64,000 bases of DNA from a virus. Positions 54,958 to 63,344 of this stretch are shown in pieces. Positions within the stretch are counted from its first letter, which is position 1. The number at the start of each line of letters is the position of its first letter. The DNA lies in IMG/VR virus record IMGVR_UViG_3300033183_000058, positions 1 through 64,000 of that record. The stretch is one strand, 5' to 3'. Below the pieces are notes generated by a model, which did no database searches, had not been told where the DNA came from, and saw nothing but the letters and a program-made list of their open reading frames with translations. A program made the translations under genes and the position numbers.

Positions 54958-56679
54958 ATGGCAACATACAGAAAACATTTTTCAGCGAGAACAGACGGAT
55001 CACTAAGCCCAATTAGTGGTATCACAATGGATCGAACCAGCGGACAAGGTGGTAACAACAACGACTTTGCATTCCGCAACTACCAATCAAGATTACCTGA
55101 GGTATATTCAGGACATCCTAACAGGGTAGAGCGTTACAATCAATACGAAGCCATGGACATGGATTCAGAGATCAACGCATGTTTAGATATTATTGCAGAG
55201 TTCTCAACACAGCAAAATGAACAAAACGGCACAGCATTTGATATTGAGTTTAACGACAGTCCAACTGATCGTGAAATTGATATTATCAAGAAACAACTAC
55301 AGCAGTGGGTTAAACTAAACAAGTTTGATCAACGTGCATTTAAAATGTTCCGTAACACCATCAAGTATGGTGATCAAGTATTCATCCGTGACCCAGAAAC
55401 ATTTGAACTATACTGGGTTGACATGTCAAAAGTTTCTAGAGTTATTGTCAACGAAGCAGAAGGTAAGAAACCAGAACAGTATGTGGTTAGAGACATTAAC
55501 CCTAACTTTGAGAACTTGACAGTAGCGGCCAAAACAACACAAGACGTTGCTATGAATCCTCCTACACAGGGCGGATATACAGCACCTAACAACTACACAG
55601 CACCGAATGCCGCATATGGTGCAGGCAATAGATTCCAACAAGCACTGAACGAATTATGTATTGATGCCAAACACGTGGTCCATCTAAGTCTATCAGAAGG
55701 ACTGGACAGTTCCTGGCCATTTGGTATGTCAGTGTTGGAAAACGTTTATAAAGTATTCAAACAGAAAGAATTGTTAGAAGACGCACTATTGATCTACAGG
55801 GTGCAACGTGCTCCGGAACGTAGAGTATTTAAGATTGACGTAGGTAACATGCCGAGCCACATGGCAATGGCCTTTGTGGAACGTATTAAAAACGAAGTGC
55901 ATCAACGTAGAATACCTACAGCAAATGGTGGGTCAGGTAGTTTAATGGATGCCACATACAATCCATTATCAATCAACGAAGACTACTTCTTCCCAACGAC
56001 AGCAGACGGTAGGGGGTCAAGTGTTGACGTATTACCGGGAGGACAGAATCTAGGCGAGATTGATGATCTACGTTACTTCAACAACAAACTATCAAGAGGA
56101 CTAAGAGTTCCAAGTTCATACTTGCCAACTGGTCCAGACGATAGTCCAGCACCATTAAATGACGGTCGTGTAGGCACGGCACTTATCCAAGAGTATAGAT
56201 TTAATCAATACTGTATGCGTCTACAGAACCAGGTCAGCCAGAAGTTAGATGACGAGTTCAAGATGTTCCTGCGTTGGAGAGGCTTTAACATTGATAGTTC
56301 GATCTTCACTATCAAGTTCAATAGCCCACAAAACTTTGCAAGTTACAGACAGGCAGAACTGGACAGTCAACGTGTCAACGTATTTGGACAGCTAGAAGCA
56401 TTACCATACATGAGTAAACGTTTCTTGATGCAGAGATTCCTAGGTCTAAGTGAAGAAGAGTTATTAGAAAACGAGAACCTATGGTCAGAAGAACGTGCAG
56501 AATCTGAACCATTAACACCGAGTGGCGCGGACATGCGTTCAGTTGGCGTAACACCGGGTAACATTGAAGGTGATCTAGAAACGGCAGATGATCTAGATGC
56601 TGACCTAGAAGCACCGGATATTACGGAACCAGCAGGTGATGAAACACCGCCAGGTGCGGAAACTCCTCCAGGAACATAA
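54958..56679 (+). CDS. gp20: portal vertex protein gp20
   Basis: A 573-aa portal protein, the dodecamer through which DNA enters the head. NQYEAMDMDSEINACLDIIA, FRNTIKYGDQVFIRDPE, VHLSLSEGLDSSWPFGMSVL, YRVQRAPERRVFKIDVGNMP and RVPSSYLPTG are classic gp20 blocks. T4 gp20 is 524 aa. A low-complexity insertion rich in Pro, Tyr, Gly and Asn at about 201-225 and an acidic Pro/Glu-rich tail after 545 are unusual. It starts the rightward head operon under a late promoter. Confidence 0.95.
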   Translation: MATYRKHFSARTDGSLSPISGITMDRTSGQGGNNNDFAFRNYQSRLPEVYSGHPNRVERYNQYEAMDMDSEINACLDIIAEFSTQQNEQNGTAFDIEFNDSPTDREIDIIKKQLQQWVKLNKFDQRAFKMFRNTIKYGDQVFIRDPETFELYWVDMSKVSRVIVNEAEGKKPEQYVVRDINPNFENLTVAAKTTQDVAMNPPTQGGYTAPNNYTAPNAAYGAGNRFQQALNELCIDAKHVVHLSLSEGLDSSWPFGMSVLENVYKVFKQKELLEDALLIYRVQRAPERRVFKIDVGNMPSHMAMAFVERIKNEVHQRRIPTANGGSGSLMDATYNPLSINEDYFFPTTADGRGSSVDVLPGGQNLGEIDDLRYFNNKLSRGLRVPSSYLPTGPDDSPAPLNDGRVGTALIQEYRFNQYCMRLQNQVSQKLDDEFKMFLRWRGFNIDSSIFTIKFNSPQNFASYRQAELDSQRVNVFGQLEALPYMSKRFLMQRFLGLSEEELLENENLWSEERAESEPLTPSGADMRSVGVTPGNIEGDLETADDLDADLEAPDITEPAGDETPPGAETPPGT

Positions 56680-56682
56680 ATA
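56675..56682 (+). promoter_or_regulatory. late promoter-like motif after gp20
   Basis: Plus-strand CATAAATA overlapping the gp20 stop, 5 bases before the next ATG. It may be fortuitous because it is so close. Confidence 0.3.
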
Positions 56683-56687
56683 TTACT

Positions 56688-56909
56688 ATGACACTCAATG
56701 AAATGTATGACAGACCTCAACCTGGTTACCAAGACGTAGAAGACGATCAAGGTCAAGTTAAACTAGGTGATTTACGCAAAACTAAACTGACTCTTAAACA
56801 GATCAGTAAGATGCGTCAAATGAATGACGTCCGTGCATTTGAGAATGATCAAAAGCTAAAACGCATACAAAAACAGTATGCTCCAGCACCAGAAGCACCA
56901 AGTTTCTAA
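56688..56909 (+). CDS. small head-cluster protein (73 aa)
   Basis: A 73-aa protein with a Pro-rich N-terminus and a basic helical part (LRKTKLTLKQISKMRQMNDV). It lies between portal and prohead genes, 8 bases after gp20, where marine T4-like phages carry small prohead-core-type proteins such as gp67/68 in T4. I recognise no family with certainty. A basic, helical small protein in this place suggests a prohead core component. Confidence 0.65.
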   Translation: MTLNEMYDRPQPGYQDVEDDQGQVKLGDLRKTKLTLKQISKMRQMNDVRAFENDQKLKRIQKQYAPAPEAPSF

Positions 56910-56977
56910 TAATATTATAAAAATATTACATTTCTGACCATTTTTAGGCTAAAAAACACCCATATATTCCTAAAACC

Positions 56978-56985
56978 TGTAAATA
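56978..56985 (+). promoter_or_regulatory. late promoter-like motif before the acidic core gene
   Basis: Plus-strand TGTAAATA, 34 bases before the ATG at 57020, in a 110-base AT-rich gap. Confidence 0.4.
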
Positions 56986-57019
56986 AGTTACACTAGCCCC
57001 ATATATGGAGAATTAAAAC

Positions 57020-57787
57020 ATGAATAAATTTGAACAACTTATCGAATACATCATTAATGATGAAGAAGATAAAGCTAAAGAGTTGTTCCACGAAGTAGTA
57101 GTGGAAAAATCTCGTGATATCTACGAGAGCTTAATGGCTGAAGAAGAAACAGTTGAAGAATCAACAGAAGAAACAGTTGAAGAAGCAACTGAAGAAACAG
57201 TAGAAGAAGGAACTGAAGAAGTTGCTGAAGACGCTGTTGAAGAATCAATCGAAGAAGAAATCACAGACGAAGAAATTGGTGGTGATGCCGCTGACGACTT
57301 AGTTGACGAAATTGAAGCAGACGAAGAAGGCATCGCTCTTGAAGGTGAAGAAGACGAAGATTTAGAAGATCGTGTTGTTGACTTAGAAGACAAATTAGAC
57401 GAATTAATGGCTGAATTTGAAGAGTTAATGGCTGATCAAGACGCTGAAGAAGCACCAGAAGAAGAAGGCGACATGGAAATGGGCGACGAAGCTGAAGAAG
57501 AAGGCGAAGAAGAAGAGGAAGTTGAAATGCCAATGGAATCTGAAGAAGAGATCGCTGAAGAAACAGAAGAAGAGCAAGTTGACGAAGCAGTATCATTAAA
57601 GCCAGTTAAGGCTGATAACGCTGATCACGCTACTAACAAAACATCTCCAACACCAACAAACGGTGGTGCTAAAGAGAAGTTAGCAGATGCTCATCCAGCT
57701 AAAACAGAAGAAGAAAAAGGCGCTCCTGCTCCTAAGGCAAAAGAATTGCCACATGGAACTACAGAGCCTGATCCAAAAAAAGTTTAA
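57020..57787 (+). CDS. acidic prohead-core-like protein
   Basis: A 255-aa, extremely acidic protein. Residues 1-40 are a normal helical domain (MNKFEQLIEYIINDEEDKAK), then from about 41 to 195 Glu and Asp dominate, with repeats of EETVEE(S/A/G)TEE. A helical part (VDLEDKLDELMAEFEELMAD) sits within it, and the end is Pro/Lys/Thr-rich. Its place between gp20 and gp21 points to the scaffold core of the prohead, where T4 has the acidic gp67. It may be cut by gp21. The acidic repeat could vary in copy number. Confidence 0.7.
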   Translation: MNKFEQLIEYIINDEEDKAKELFHEVVVEKSRDIYESLMAEEETVEESTEETVEEATEETVEEGTEEVAEDAVEESIEEEITDEEIGGDAADDLVDEIEADEEGIALEGEEDEDLEDRVVDLEDKLDELMAEFEELMADQDAEEAPEEEGDMEMGDEAEEEGEEEEEVEMPMESEEEIAEETEEEQVDEAVSLKPVKADNADHATNKTSPTPTNGGAKEKLADAHPAKTEEEKGAPAPKAKELPHGTTEPDPKKV

Positions 57788-57804
57788 TTTAGGAATCTAC
57801 TAAA

Positions 57805-58431
57805 ATGGCAATGCACCTTAAGGAACACTTGAACTATAATGCGGCGAACATCATCGTTGAAGGTTCAGAGTCAGGCAAAGACCTTTACATGAAAGGTATT
57901 TGTATCCAGGGTGGTGTAAAAAACGCCAATGAGCGAGTATATCCAGTGAAGGAAATTGAGAATGCAGTTAAGACACTCAATGAACAAATTACTGGTGGTT
58001 ACTCAGTTTTAGGTGAAGTAGATCACCCAGATGACTTAAAAATTAACCTAGACCGTGTAAGCCATATGATCACAGAAATGTGGATGGATGGCCCAAACGG
58101 CTATGGTAAATTAAAGATTTTACCAACACCAATGGGTAAACTAGTAGAAACTATGTTGACCTCAGGTGTTAAATTAGGAGTTTCAAGCCGAGGAAGCGGT
58201 AACGTTTCTGAAAGCGACGGACAAGTCAGTGATTTTGAAATTATCACTGTCGATGTAGTGTCACAGCCTAGTGCTCCAAATGCTTATCCTACAGCGATTT
58301 ATGAAGGTCTTATGAATATGAGACACGGTCATAAAGTATTGGATATGGCTAAAGAGGCTAACGGTGACGCCAAAGTGCAGAGATACTTGAAGAGTGAAGT
58401 TATGCGACTCATCAAGGATCTCAAATTATAG
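57805..58431 (+). CDS. gp21: prohead core protease gp21
   Basis: A 208-aa serine protease of the T4 gp21 family that cleaves scaffold and capsid proteins in prohead maturation. NANERVYP, GGYSVLGEVDHPDDLKINLD (catalytic His in DHPD) and GVKLGVSSRGSG (catalytic Ser) are the family motifs, followed by FEIITVDVVSQPSAPNAYP. T4 gp21 is 212 aa. It lies between the acidic core protein and gp22. Confidence 0.95.
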   Translation: MAMHLKEHLNYNAANIIVEGSESGKDLYMKGICIQGGVKNANERVYPVKEIENAVKTLNEQITGGYSVLGEVDHPDDLKINLDRVSHMITEMWMDGPNGYGKLKILPTPMGKLVETMLTSGVKLGVSSRGSGNVSESDGQVSDFEIITVDVVSQPSAPNAYPTAIYEGLMNMRHGHKVLDMAKEANGDAKVQRYLKSEVMRLIKDLKL

Positions 58432-58440
58432 GAGAATGGC

Positions 58441-59532
58441 ATGCTAGATGTTATAAAACCATTGCTCGATAGCGACTTAGTTAACGAAGAAACACGCAAC
58501 GAAATCAACGAAGCGTGGGAATCTAAGTTAAATGAAGTTCGCGATCAAGTTCGTGCAGAAATCCGCGAGGAATTCGCACAGAAGTATGAACACGACAAAA
58601 CAACAATGGTTGAAGCAATCGATCGCATGGTAACAGAAAGTCTTGAAACTGAACTTGCTGACGTTAAAGCAGAAAAAGCTCAGTTAGCAGAAGATCGTGT
58701 TAACCAAGTTAACAAAATGAAAGAATCTGCAGAAAAATTTAATAACTTTATGGTTACTAAGTTAGCAGAAGAAATCAAAGATCTTCGTGAAGACCGCAAA
58801 CAACACGGTGCTACAATGGAAAAATTGGAAAACTTTGTTGTTGCTCAATTAGCAGAAGAGATTAAAGAATTTGCACAAGATAAACAAGATGTTGTTGAAA
58901 CTAAAGTTAAACTTGTTGCAGAGGCTCGTGAGAAACTAGAAGAACTTAAAACTAAGTTCGTTACAGAATCAAGCGAAAAAATGTCAACTGCTGTTGCCAA
59001 GCACTTGAAAGCTGAACTTTCTCAATTACAGGAAGATATCAAAGTTGCTCGTGAGAACAGTTTTGGTAGAAAAATCTTTGAAACATTTGCTAGTGAATTC
59101 GCAGGCACTCATTTAAACGAGAATGCTGAGATCCGCAAGTTAATGGCTCAAATCGAAGAAAAGAACCAGCAATTAGAGGAATCAACCAAGGCACTCGACG
59201 AAACAAGAATGTTGGTCGAAGCCAAAGAAAGAGATATCCGCATTATTAACGAAACTAACGAGCGTAATGCTAAGTTAGATGAATTGCTTGAAACGTTGAA
59301 TGACGAAAAAGCAGAAGTGATGCGTAATTTATTAGAAGGCGTTCAAACTAAGAAATTAGAGAATGCTTTTAACAAGTATCTCCCAGCGGTGCTTAACGAG
59401 AATGTAGTGAAGTCTAAGAAAGCGACACTTACAGAATCTGTTAAGGAAGTTACTGGGGATAAACCTGCGCCAGTTGAAGCAAAAGATGATGACTCACAAG
59501 TTATCGACTTACGCAAATTGGCCGGACTATAA
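58441..59532 (+). CDS. gp22: prohead core scaffold gp22
   Basis: A 363-aa, almost wholly helical and charged protein with long coiled coils (heptads through about 40-330), as expected for the gp22 scaffold around which the capsid assembles. The C-terminus (DDDSQVIDLRKLAGL) is a typical ending for this family. T4 gp22 is 269 aa, so this one is longer. It lies 9 bases after gp21 with GGAGAATGGC as the ribosome site and is followed by gp23. Confidence 0.9.
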   Translation: MLDVIKPLLDSDLVNEETRNEINEAWESKLNEVRDQVRAEIREEFAQKYEHDKTTMVEAIDRMVTESLETELADVKAEKAQLAEDRVNQVNKMKESAEKFNNFMVTKLAEEIKDLREDRKQHGATMEKLENFVVAQLAEEIKEFAQDKQDVVETKVKLVAEAREKLEELKTKFVTESSEKMSTAVAKHLKAELSQLQEDIKVARENSFGRKIFETFASEFAGTHLNENAEIRKLMAQIEEKNQQLEESTKALDETRMLVEAKERDIRIINETNERNAKLDELLETLNDEKAEVMRNLLEGVQTKKLENAFNKYLPAVLNENVVKSKKATLTESVKEVTGDKPAPVEAKDDDSQVIDLRKLAGL

Positions 59533-59554
59533 GTAAAGACATTAGGAGAAAGAT

Positions 59555-60730
59555 ATGTCACAAGAACTACTTGAAAGCCGTTGGGGTGAAACTAAAGAAG
59601 CATTATTAGAAGGCCTCCAAGGTAATAAGAAAAATTCAATGGGTGTTGTTTTAGAAAACACTCGTAAGCACTTGATGGAGACATCAGCGGCTGGCACAAC
59701 AACAGCTGGTAACGTTGCTACATTAAACCGTGTGATCCTTCCAGTGATCAGACGTGTGATGCCAACAGTTATCGCTAACGAAATCGTTGGTGTTCAACCA
59801 ATGACAGGCCCAGTTGGTCAAATCCATACATTAAGAGTGCGTTATGCAGAAACAAACAATGCTACTGGCACTGCTAACGATGTAACAGCAGGTGACGAAG
59901 CATTATCACCATTCAAGATTGCTACTGCATATTCTGGTGATGGCACTGCAGGTAATGCAGATGTAACAGCGGCTAAAGAAGGAACAGGCGGTCGTAAGAT
60001 CTCAGTTCAAATCTTGAAACAAGCTGTTGAAGCAAAAACACGTAAATTACAAGCACGTTGGACATTTGAAGCGGCTCAAGATGCACAAGCTATGCACGGC
60101 ATCGACGTAGAAGCAGAAATCATGGCGGCTTTAGCACAAGAAATTACTGCTGAAATCGATCAAGAAATCTTAGCATCTTTACGTTCATTAGCGGCTACAG
60201 AGTTCACATACAACCAGAACACAGTTTCAGGCACAGCGACATTCGTTGGTGACGAGCATGCGGCACTTGCTGTTTTAATTAACAGAACTGCTAACTTGAT
60301 CGCTCAAAGAACACGTCGTGGCGCAGGTAACTGGGCTGTTGTATCTCCAGCGGCATTAACAGTATTACAATCTGCTACAACTTCAGCGTTCGCAAGATCA
60401 ACTGAAGGCACATTTGAAGCACCAACAAACACTAAATTCGTTGGCACATTAAACGGTGCTATGAAAGTTTATGTTGACTCATATGCTTCAGATTCTACAG
60501 CAGTATTAGTTGGTTACAAAGGCTCAAGCGAATCAGATGCGGCGGCGTTCTATTGCCCATACGTTCCACTAATGAGCTCAGGTGTTGTTTTAGATCCATC
60601 AACATTTGAACCAGTAGTATCATTCTTAACACGTTATGGCTACGTAGAATTAACAAACACAGCATCATCATTTGGTAATGCTGGTGACTACGTGGGAGAA
60701 ATTGCTGTTTCTAACTTATCATTCTCATAA
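59555..60730 (+). CDS. gp23: major capsid protein gp23
   Basis: A 391-aa capsid protein of the T4 gp23 type. N-terminal MVETSAAGTT-like region (LMETSAAGTTTAGNVATL) and then VILPVIRRVMPTVIANEIVG, QPMTGPVGQIHTLRVRYAE, the helix KQAVEAKTRKLQARWTFEAA and CPYVPLMSSG are characteristic. It is shorter than T4 gp23 (521 aa), lacking most of the insertion domain and having a short N-terminal arm. A strong terminator follows it. Confidence 0.95.
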   Translation: MSQELLESRWGETKEALLEGLQGNKKNSMGVVLENTRKHLMETSAAGTTTAGNVATLNRVILPVIRRVMPTVIANEIVGVQPMTGPVGQIHTLRVRYAETNNATGTANDVTAGDEALSPFKIATAYSGDGTAGNADVTAAKEGTGGRKISVQILKQAVEAKTRKLQARWTFEAAQDAQAMHGIDVEAEIMAALAQEITAEIDQEILASLRSLAATEFTYNQNTVSGTATFVGDEHAALAVLINRTANLIAQRTRRGAGNWAVVSPAALTVLQSATTSAFARSTEGTFEAPTNTKFVGTLNGAMKVYVDSYASDSTAVLVGYKGSSESDAAAFYCPYVPLMSSGVVLDPSTFEPVVSFLTRYGYVELTNTASSFGNAGDYVGEIAVSNLSFS

Positions 60731-60760
60731 GTTGATACAGCACACGCTGTTAACATTAAA

Positions 60761-60788
60761 AGAGGACTTTTCGGAGTCCTCTTTTTTT
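60761..60788 (+). terminator. terminator after gp23
   Basis: Perfect 8-bp stem AGAGGACT / AGTCCTCT (60761-60768 and 60775-60782) with a 6-base loop and a T-run to 60788, 31 bases after the gp23 stop. It would end or attenuate the head operon. Confidence 0.92.
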
Positions 60789-60800
60789 GACTCAAATTTC

Positions 60801-60808
60801 TATAAATA
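60801..60808 (+). promoter_or_regulatory. T4-like late promoter after gp23
   Basis: Plus-strand TATAAATA, an exact late-promoter match, just after the gp23 terminator and 93 bases before the next ATG. Confidence 0.75.
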
Positions 60809-60810
60809 CT

Positions 60811-60901
60811 ATTACTCGCACACGGGGTGCGTTTTTATGCTGTTACCATATCAGCGTAGCGGATAGAACCCGCATTGGACTTCTATAAGGAGAAATATAA
60901 A
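60811..60901 (+). promoter_or_regulatory. structured 5' leader of the 118-aa virion gene
   Basis: Two stems follow the late promoter: CGCAC/GTGCG at 60817-60831 followed by TTTTT (terminator-like), and GCGG/CCGC near 60859-60873. A Shine-Dalgarno AAGGAG ends the leader. It may protect the late mRNA or attenuate it. Confidence 0.4.
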
Positions 60902-61258
60902 ATGGGTAGACCAATAGACAAATACTTTTTAGGTGCAACCGGCGGTTCGCCAGCAACTATTCCAGTTCGTGCAGACATTAGTGGAACAGACTTTGAAGGT
61001 TACATCGTTAATCAAAAAGGTTCTAAAACTTTCACAGTATCAAACGACGCAGGCACACTTCAAGGTGAATGTGTTTTAGTTGACAAAGTTAACGGTCACG
61101 ATGCAGGCGAAATGTCTATCGTTGGCTTAGCAGACGGTTCTGCGACAACGATTCAAAAGATCACAGCTCACAAAGCAGTTGACTATAATGGCAACGCTTA
61201 CTCATGGGCAGTGGCAGACGATTCATCTGAATCACTATTAATCTTAACAGCACTATAA
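60902..61258 (+). CDS. small virion structural protein (118 aa)
   Basis: A 118-aa protein starting MGRPIDKYFLG, a type I know from marine T4-like phages, which has a beta-rich body (FEGYIVNQKGSKTFTVSND, GECVLVDKVNGHDAGEMSIV, YSWAVADDSS). Such proteins are found in virions and probably decorate the capsid or tail. I chose ATG 60902, which follows AAGGAGAAATATAAA; an in-frame TTG at 60875 lies within the leader. Function in detail unknown. Confidence 0.8.
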   Translation: MGRPIDKYFLGATGGSPATIPVRADISGTDFEGYIVNQKGSKTFTVSNDAGTLQGECVLVDKVNGHDAGEMSIVGLADGSATTIQKITAHKAVDYNGNAYSWAVADDSSESLLILTAL

Positions 61259-61281
61259 TTTAAGATTATTATCGACGCAAG

Positions 61282-61316
61282 TCCCTTCTTAGTAAATACT
61301 CTAAGAAGGGATTTTT
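61282..61316 (+). terminator. terminator whose stem carries the next gene's ribosome site
   Basis: 11-bp perfect stem TCCCTTCTTAG / CTAAGAAGGGA (61282-61292, 61301-61311), 8-base loop, then TTTTT directly before the ATG at 61317. The right arm contains AGAAGGGA, the Shine-Dalgarno site of the next gene. The loop and left arm hold AGTAAATA (61291-61298), a late promoter-like motif. Confidence 0.8.
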
Positions 61317-61895
61317 ATGACAGTAGCATTTGTATTAGGTAATGGTAAAAGTAGACTAGCAATAGATCCACAACAGGATCTAATAGGTAGAGGAACCATA
61401 TATGGTTGTAATGCTATATACAGAGATTTCATGCCACAGGTTCTTGTGTCAACAGACAAACCAATATCAGATCAAATACAACTTGAGGGAATACCTGAGC
61501 GTGTAAAGCACTGGACACGCAGACCTTTACCAGATTCAAAGTCACTAAAGATAGAGAGACCATACTATGGCATGAGCTCAGGACCAGTTGCCATAAGCCG
61601 TGCGGCCATAGATGGACATACACACATATACTTTATTGGGTTTGATCTAGGATCACCTGATGGTCTACTTAACAATGTCTACGGTGGCACAGAATTCTAT
61701 AAAGCCAATACCGATAAAGCAACGTTTGCGGGTAACTGGGTTTATCAAATAGATCAGATAGCAGATCTACATAGAAAATCAATATTCTTTCGAGTTCTTG
61801 GTCAAGAATCTACAGCAATTAAATTTAAAAATAAATGGAAGAACATTGAGGATATCTCAATGGAGCAGTTTAAACTGAAGATAAATAAGTTGTAA
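61317..61895 (+). CDS. DUF115/CstII-like Rossmann protein
   Basis: A 192-aa protein with a Rossmann-like core: VAFVLGNGKSRLAID at the start, GTIYGCNAIYRDFMPQVLVS, and HIYFIGFDLGS. This layout is shared by CstII-type sialyltransferases and DUF115/MptE-like proteins. It therefore may be a sugar transferase acting on virion fibres, though a binding role is also possible. It lies among structural genes, after a terminator that overlaps its ribosome site, so its expression may be held low or depend on a transcript that starts inside the stem. Confidence 0.6.
   Translation: MTVAFVLGNGKSRLAIDPQQDLIGRGTIYGCNAIYRDFMPQVLVSTDKPISDQIQLEGIPERVKHWTRRPLPDSKSLKIERPYYGMSSGPVAISRAAIDGHTHIYFIGFDLGSPDGLLNNVYGGTEFYKANTDKATFAGNWVYQIDQIADLHRKSIFFRVLGQESTAIKFKNKWKNIEDISMEQFKLKINKL
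61880..61887 (+). promoter_or_regulatory. T4-like late promoter of the fibre cassette
   Basis: Plus-strand GATAAATA, 21 bases before the ATG at 61909, followed by another TGTAAATA at 61891-61898. Both lie at the end of the 192-aa gene. Confidence 0.45.
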
Positions 61896-61908
61896 ATAGG
61901 ACAGGACC

Positions 61909-62580
61909 ATGGCAACAGTAAAAAGAACATCAGGTGATTACAACATATACACATACGATGCCGCAGGCAACGTAGATGGTAACGTAGGTATCACTACACA
62001 TACAGTTACTATCACTGGTAACCTCAACGTATTAGGAACAACTACCGAAGTTACTTCAACAGATACAGTTATTGCTGATAGATTGATTACACTTAACAAT
62101 GGTGAATCAGGCGCTGGCGTAACTGGTAACTTATCTGGCATTGAAGTTGATCGAGGCACAGAAACAAATGCTAGACTTGTTTATGTTGAGTCAACAGATA
62201 TGTGGTCAATTGACAACGGTGACGGAACTGTAGTTGCTATCGCTACATCAGTATCTGGCAACGCAGGCTTAGATAACATTGTAGAAGATACAACACCACA
62301 ACTAGGTGGCGACTTAGATGTTAATGGTCAAAGCATTGTGTCAGCAAGTAACGGTAATATTGTTATTGCCGCCAACGGCACAGGTATTTTACACGTTGAT
62401 GGTTCAGCAGTAAGATTACAAAATGAAGGATCAGATCCAACAGGGCAATCAGGTTACACAACTGTTTATGCTAAAACAGCAGGGTCAGGCGGCACAGGTC
62501 TATATGCTGTGTCAGGATCAACATCCGCAGACGAATTAGTAAGCAAATCAAAAGCCGTAGTATTCGGTATTATATTTTAG
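61909..62580 (+). CDS. fibre-like virion protein (223 aa)
   Basis: A 223-aa beta-rich protein with low-complexity Thr/Gly/Val/Asn content. ITGNLNVLGTTTEVTST and IVEDTTPQLGGDLDVNGQS are repeat motifs seen in marine-phage tail fibres and neck proteins, where they form beta-helical shafts. The C-terminus (ELVSKSKAVVFGIIF) is a short hydrophobic end that is typical of trimerising virion proteins. It is followed by three more small structural genes. Likely part of a tail fibre or a decoration protein. Confidence 0.75.
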   Translation: MATVKRTSGDYNIYTYDAAGNVDGNVGITTHTVTITGNLNVLGTTTEVTSTDTVIADRLITLNNGESGAGVTGNLSGIEVDRGTETNARLVYVESTDMWSIDNGDGTVVAIATSVSGNAGLDNIVEDTTPQLGGDLDVNGQSIVSASNGNIVIAANGTGILHVDGSAVRLQNEGSDPTGQSGYTTVYAKTAGSGGTGLYAVSGSTSADELVSKSKAVVFGIIF

Positions 62581-62590
62581 GAAGTAACAA

Positions 62591-62905
62591 ATGGCAATTT
62601 CAACAAACGCAGTAGGAAATACAGCAACAACAGTTTACACATCAAGTGGTAATACAGCAATTACATACATGACGTTTACTAATCACACTGCATCAACAGT
62701 AGCAATTGATATCAATGTAGTGCCAAGTGGTGATTCAGTTGGTAATGTAAACTTAATTGCAGATTCTTTAGATGTAGCGGCCAATGATACATATCAAATT
62801 TATGCATCAGGTGAAAAGTTATTGTTAGAAAACGGTGACTTTGTTAGTGCAACATGTAATACAGCGTCGGCACTAAACTGTGTAGTATCATACACTTCTA
62901 TCTAA
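62591..62905 (+). CDS. small virion protein (104 aa)
   Basis: A 104-aa beta-sandwich-type protein (ITYMTFTNHTASTVAIDINV, YQIYASGEKLLLENGDFVSA). The pattern suits a small fibre-binding or decoration protein. Two cysteines near the C-terminus (ATCNTASALNC) could bridge. It lies between two fibre-like genes with short gaps (10 and 8 bases), so it is cotranslated with them. Confidence 0.72.
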   Translation: MAISTNAVGNTATTVYTSSGNTAITYMTFTNHTASTVAIDINVVPSGDSVGNVNLIADSLDVAANDTYQIYASGEKLLLENGDFVSATCNTASALNCVVSYTSI

Positions 62906-62913
62906 GGTAATCT

Positions 62914-63330
62914 ATGTCAACAGGTAGATTTTTAAAAGAGCCAGTTATAGCAACTACTGCTAAAAGTATTGGCGTGCCAACTGGTAGCACTGCTACCAGA
63001 CCTGAAGCACCTACCTTTGGCACATTTAGATATAATTCAGACGTGGGTCGTTTAGAATATTATAACGGCACAGCATTTAAACAAGTAGCACTTGACGGTG
63101 AGAAAACAATGACTGTTGACACTTTTACAGGTGACGGCACAACAGCAACATTTACACTATCAGAAACTCCAACAGGCACAGGACAAATTCTAGTGTTCAT
63201 CAGTGGTGTTCATCAAGAACCAGACACTCACTATACTCTAGCAACAGACGATCTTATTTTCAACGAACCAGTTCCAGACCTGGAAACTATTACAGTTATT
63301 ATTGGTATGGGCGAAACTCCAGATTCTTAA
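62914..63330 (+). CDS. virion structural protein (138 aa)
   Basis: A 138-aa protein with a fibre-type N-terminal repeat (FGTFRYNSDVGRLEYYNGTA, related in style to the LWFD repeats of the 450-aa fibre gene) and a C-terminal beta domain (DTFTGDGTTATFTLSE, ILVFISGVHQEPDTHYTLAT). The C-terminal half matches the TGDGST...V.GV.Q repeats in the giant baseplate protein, suggesting a shared small domain. Probably a fibre adaptor. Confidence 0.75.
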   Translation: MSTGRFLKEPVIATTAKSIGVPTGSTATRPEAPTFGTFRYNSDVGRLEYYNGTAFKQVALDGEKTMTVDTFTGDGTTATFTLSETPTGTGQILVFISGVHQEPDTHYTLATDDLIFNEPVPDLETITVIIGMGETPDS

Positions 63331-63333
63331 TTA

Positions 63334-63341
63334 GATAAATA
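63334..63341 (+). promoter_or_regulatory. T4-like late promoter of the terminal fibre gene
   Basis: Plus-strand GATAAATA directly after the stop of the 138-aa gene and 91 bases before the ATG at 63433. Confidence 0.55.
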
Positions 63342-63344
63342 AAC

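Noticed and set aside
57121-57596. Antisense frames opposite the acidic core protein
   Set aside because: They are Ser- or Leu-rich mirror images of the GAA-rich coding repeats, a composition artefact.
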